A stretch of DNA of 64,000 nucleotides from Rotaria macrura (lineage: Eukaryota; Rotifera; Eurotatoria; Philodinida; Philodinidae). The DNA is taken from positions 1 to 64,000 of the forward strand of contig OENT01000067.1 of assembly GCA_900239685.1 (NCBI GenBank). The letters run 5' to 3'. Positions 63,572 through 64,000 of the stretch are shown here, in pieces. Position numbers and translations under genes: made by a program. Numbering within the stretch: position 1 is the first letter of the stretch; each line of letters starts with the position of its first letter. The notes beneath the pieces were generated by a model that was not told the origin of the DNA, did no database searches, and saw only the letters and a program-made list of their open reading frames with translations.

Positions 63572-64000
63572 GGGTGGCCCTTAGAACATTTAAATATCAC
63601 AATCATAAAAAGGTACAAAATAATTTTCACCCATATTCTTTTCCTTTATTCTCTTCAGTCTCTATTAACGTTTAAAGTTAAGCTGCTCGTTACAAAAAAA
63701 ATGCTCATTAATGACTTTGTATCACATATTTATATATTTATTTATCATAGAGCCATAAGATATTTTTACTTGGTAATATTTGTGTATTTTTTATATCTAA
63801 AATCTTCTTATTTCTTTAGTTTTATTATTTTTTTCTAAACATCAAAAGTATGTTTTTCTTATTTTTTCTTGATAAATGAATTATTTGTATCTACTTCATG
63901 AAAAATAAAATAGACCGGCAGGTCTGTCCGCGGACTTGTAATAAGTAATGCTATACAAGCTATGAAAGGGATAAACAAGCATAGAAAAAAATTTTAACAG
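63572..64000. other. AT-rich right edge, no recognised feature
   Basis: Low-complexity T-rich sequence with hydrophobic open frames typical of chance in AT-rich DNA. Confidence 0.35.

Noticed and set aside
63443-63838. 131-residue plus-strand frame
   Set aside because: Starts inside the fold-back MITE and continues in T-rich DNA with chance hydrophobic codons.
1-64000. CRISPR arrays, rRNA, bacterial operons
   Set aside because: No spaced direct repeats of CRISPR type, no rRNA-like conserved blocks, and genes carry spliceosomal introns.

Overview
The window looks like nuclear DNA of a small-genome invertebrate, most likely a bdelloid rotifer; this is inferred from gene content, not proven. 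It is strongly AT-rich. Genes are split by many introns of about 50-70 bp with GT..AG ends. It carries clear animal genes (a plexin receptor, two troponin I genes, a pentameric ligand-gated channel) beside genes of bacterial or algal type: a CmcI-like hydroxylase/methyltransferase and a Rieske oxygenase of the pheophorbide a oxygenase type. One base is ambiguous (N at about 7304).

Layout. 0-10.6 kb is repeat-rich. It holds the CmcI-like gene, an old 6.6-kb inverted duplication (1517..8157), a 140-bp hAT-type MITE, a 21-bp hairpin array, and fold-back elements ending in CCCAGGTCGA/TCGACCTGGG whose interiors are built from short self-complementary words. 10.6-14.9 kb is AT-rich with no recognised gene. 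14.9-20.2 kb holds a Cys-less pentameric ligand-gated channel (+) running tail-to-tail into two tandem troponin I genes (-). 20.2-25.0 kb is non-coding. 25.0-35.3 kb is one 13-exon plexin gene (+). 36.5 kb has a solo LTR. 37.9-39.2 kb holds the Rieske oxygenase (-). 41.7-42.4 kb is a non-autonomous hAT element. 43.3-44.3 kb encodes an ankyrin plus arginine-type ADP-ribosyltransferase (+). 49.1-50.0 kb is a 900-bp Tc1/mariner-type element with long TIRs. 50.4-54.6 kb encodes an ADP-ribosylglycohydrolase (-). From 57 kb on there are fold-back MITEs, an unrecognised four-exon gene end (59.2-60.1 kb) and a decayed glycosyltransferase (61.5-62.6 kb).

How genes may work together. The two troponin I copies are thin-filament inhibitors and form a local muscle-gene pair. 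The ADP-ribosyltransferase (writer) and ADP-ribosylglycohydrolase (eraser) lie about 6 kb apart and converge. They perform opposite chemistry, so a shared module is possible but not shown. The CmcI-like and Rieske genes look like horizontally acquired metabolic enzymes. Exon boundaries were read by hand from splice sites, frame continuity and family motifs, with no database search.
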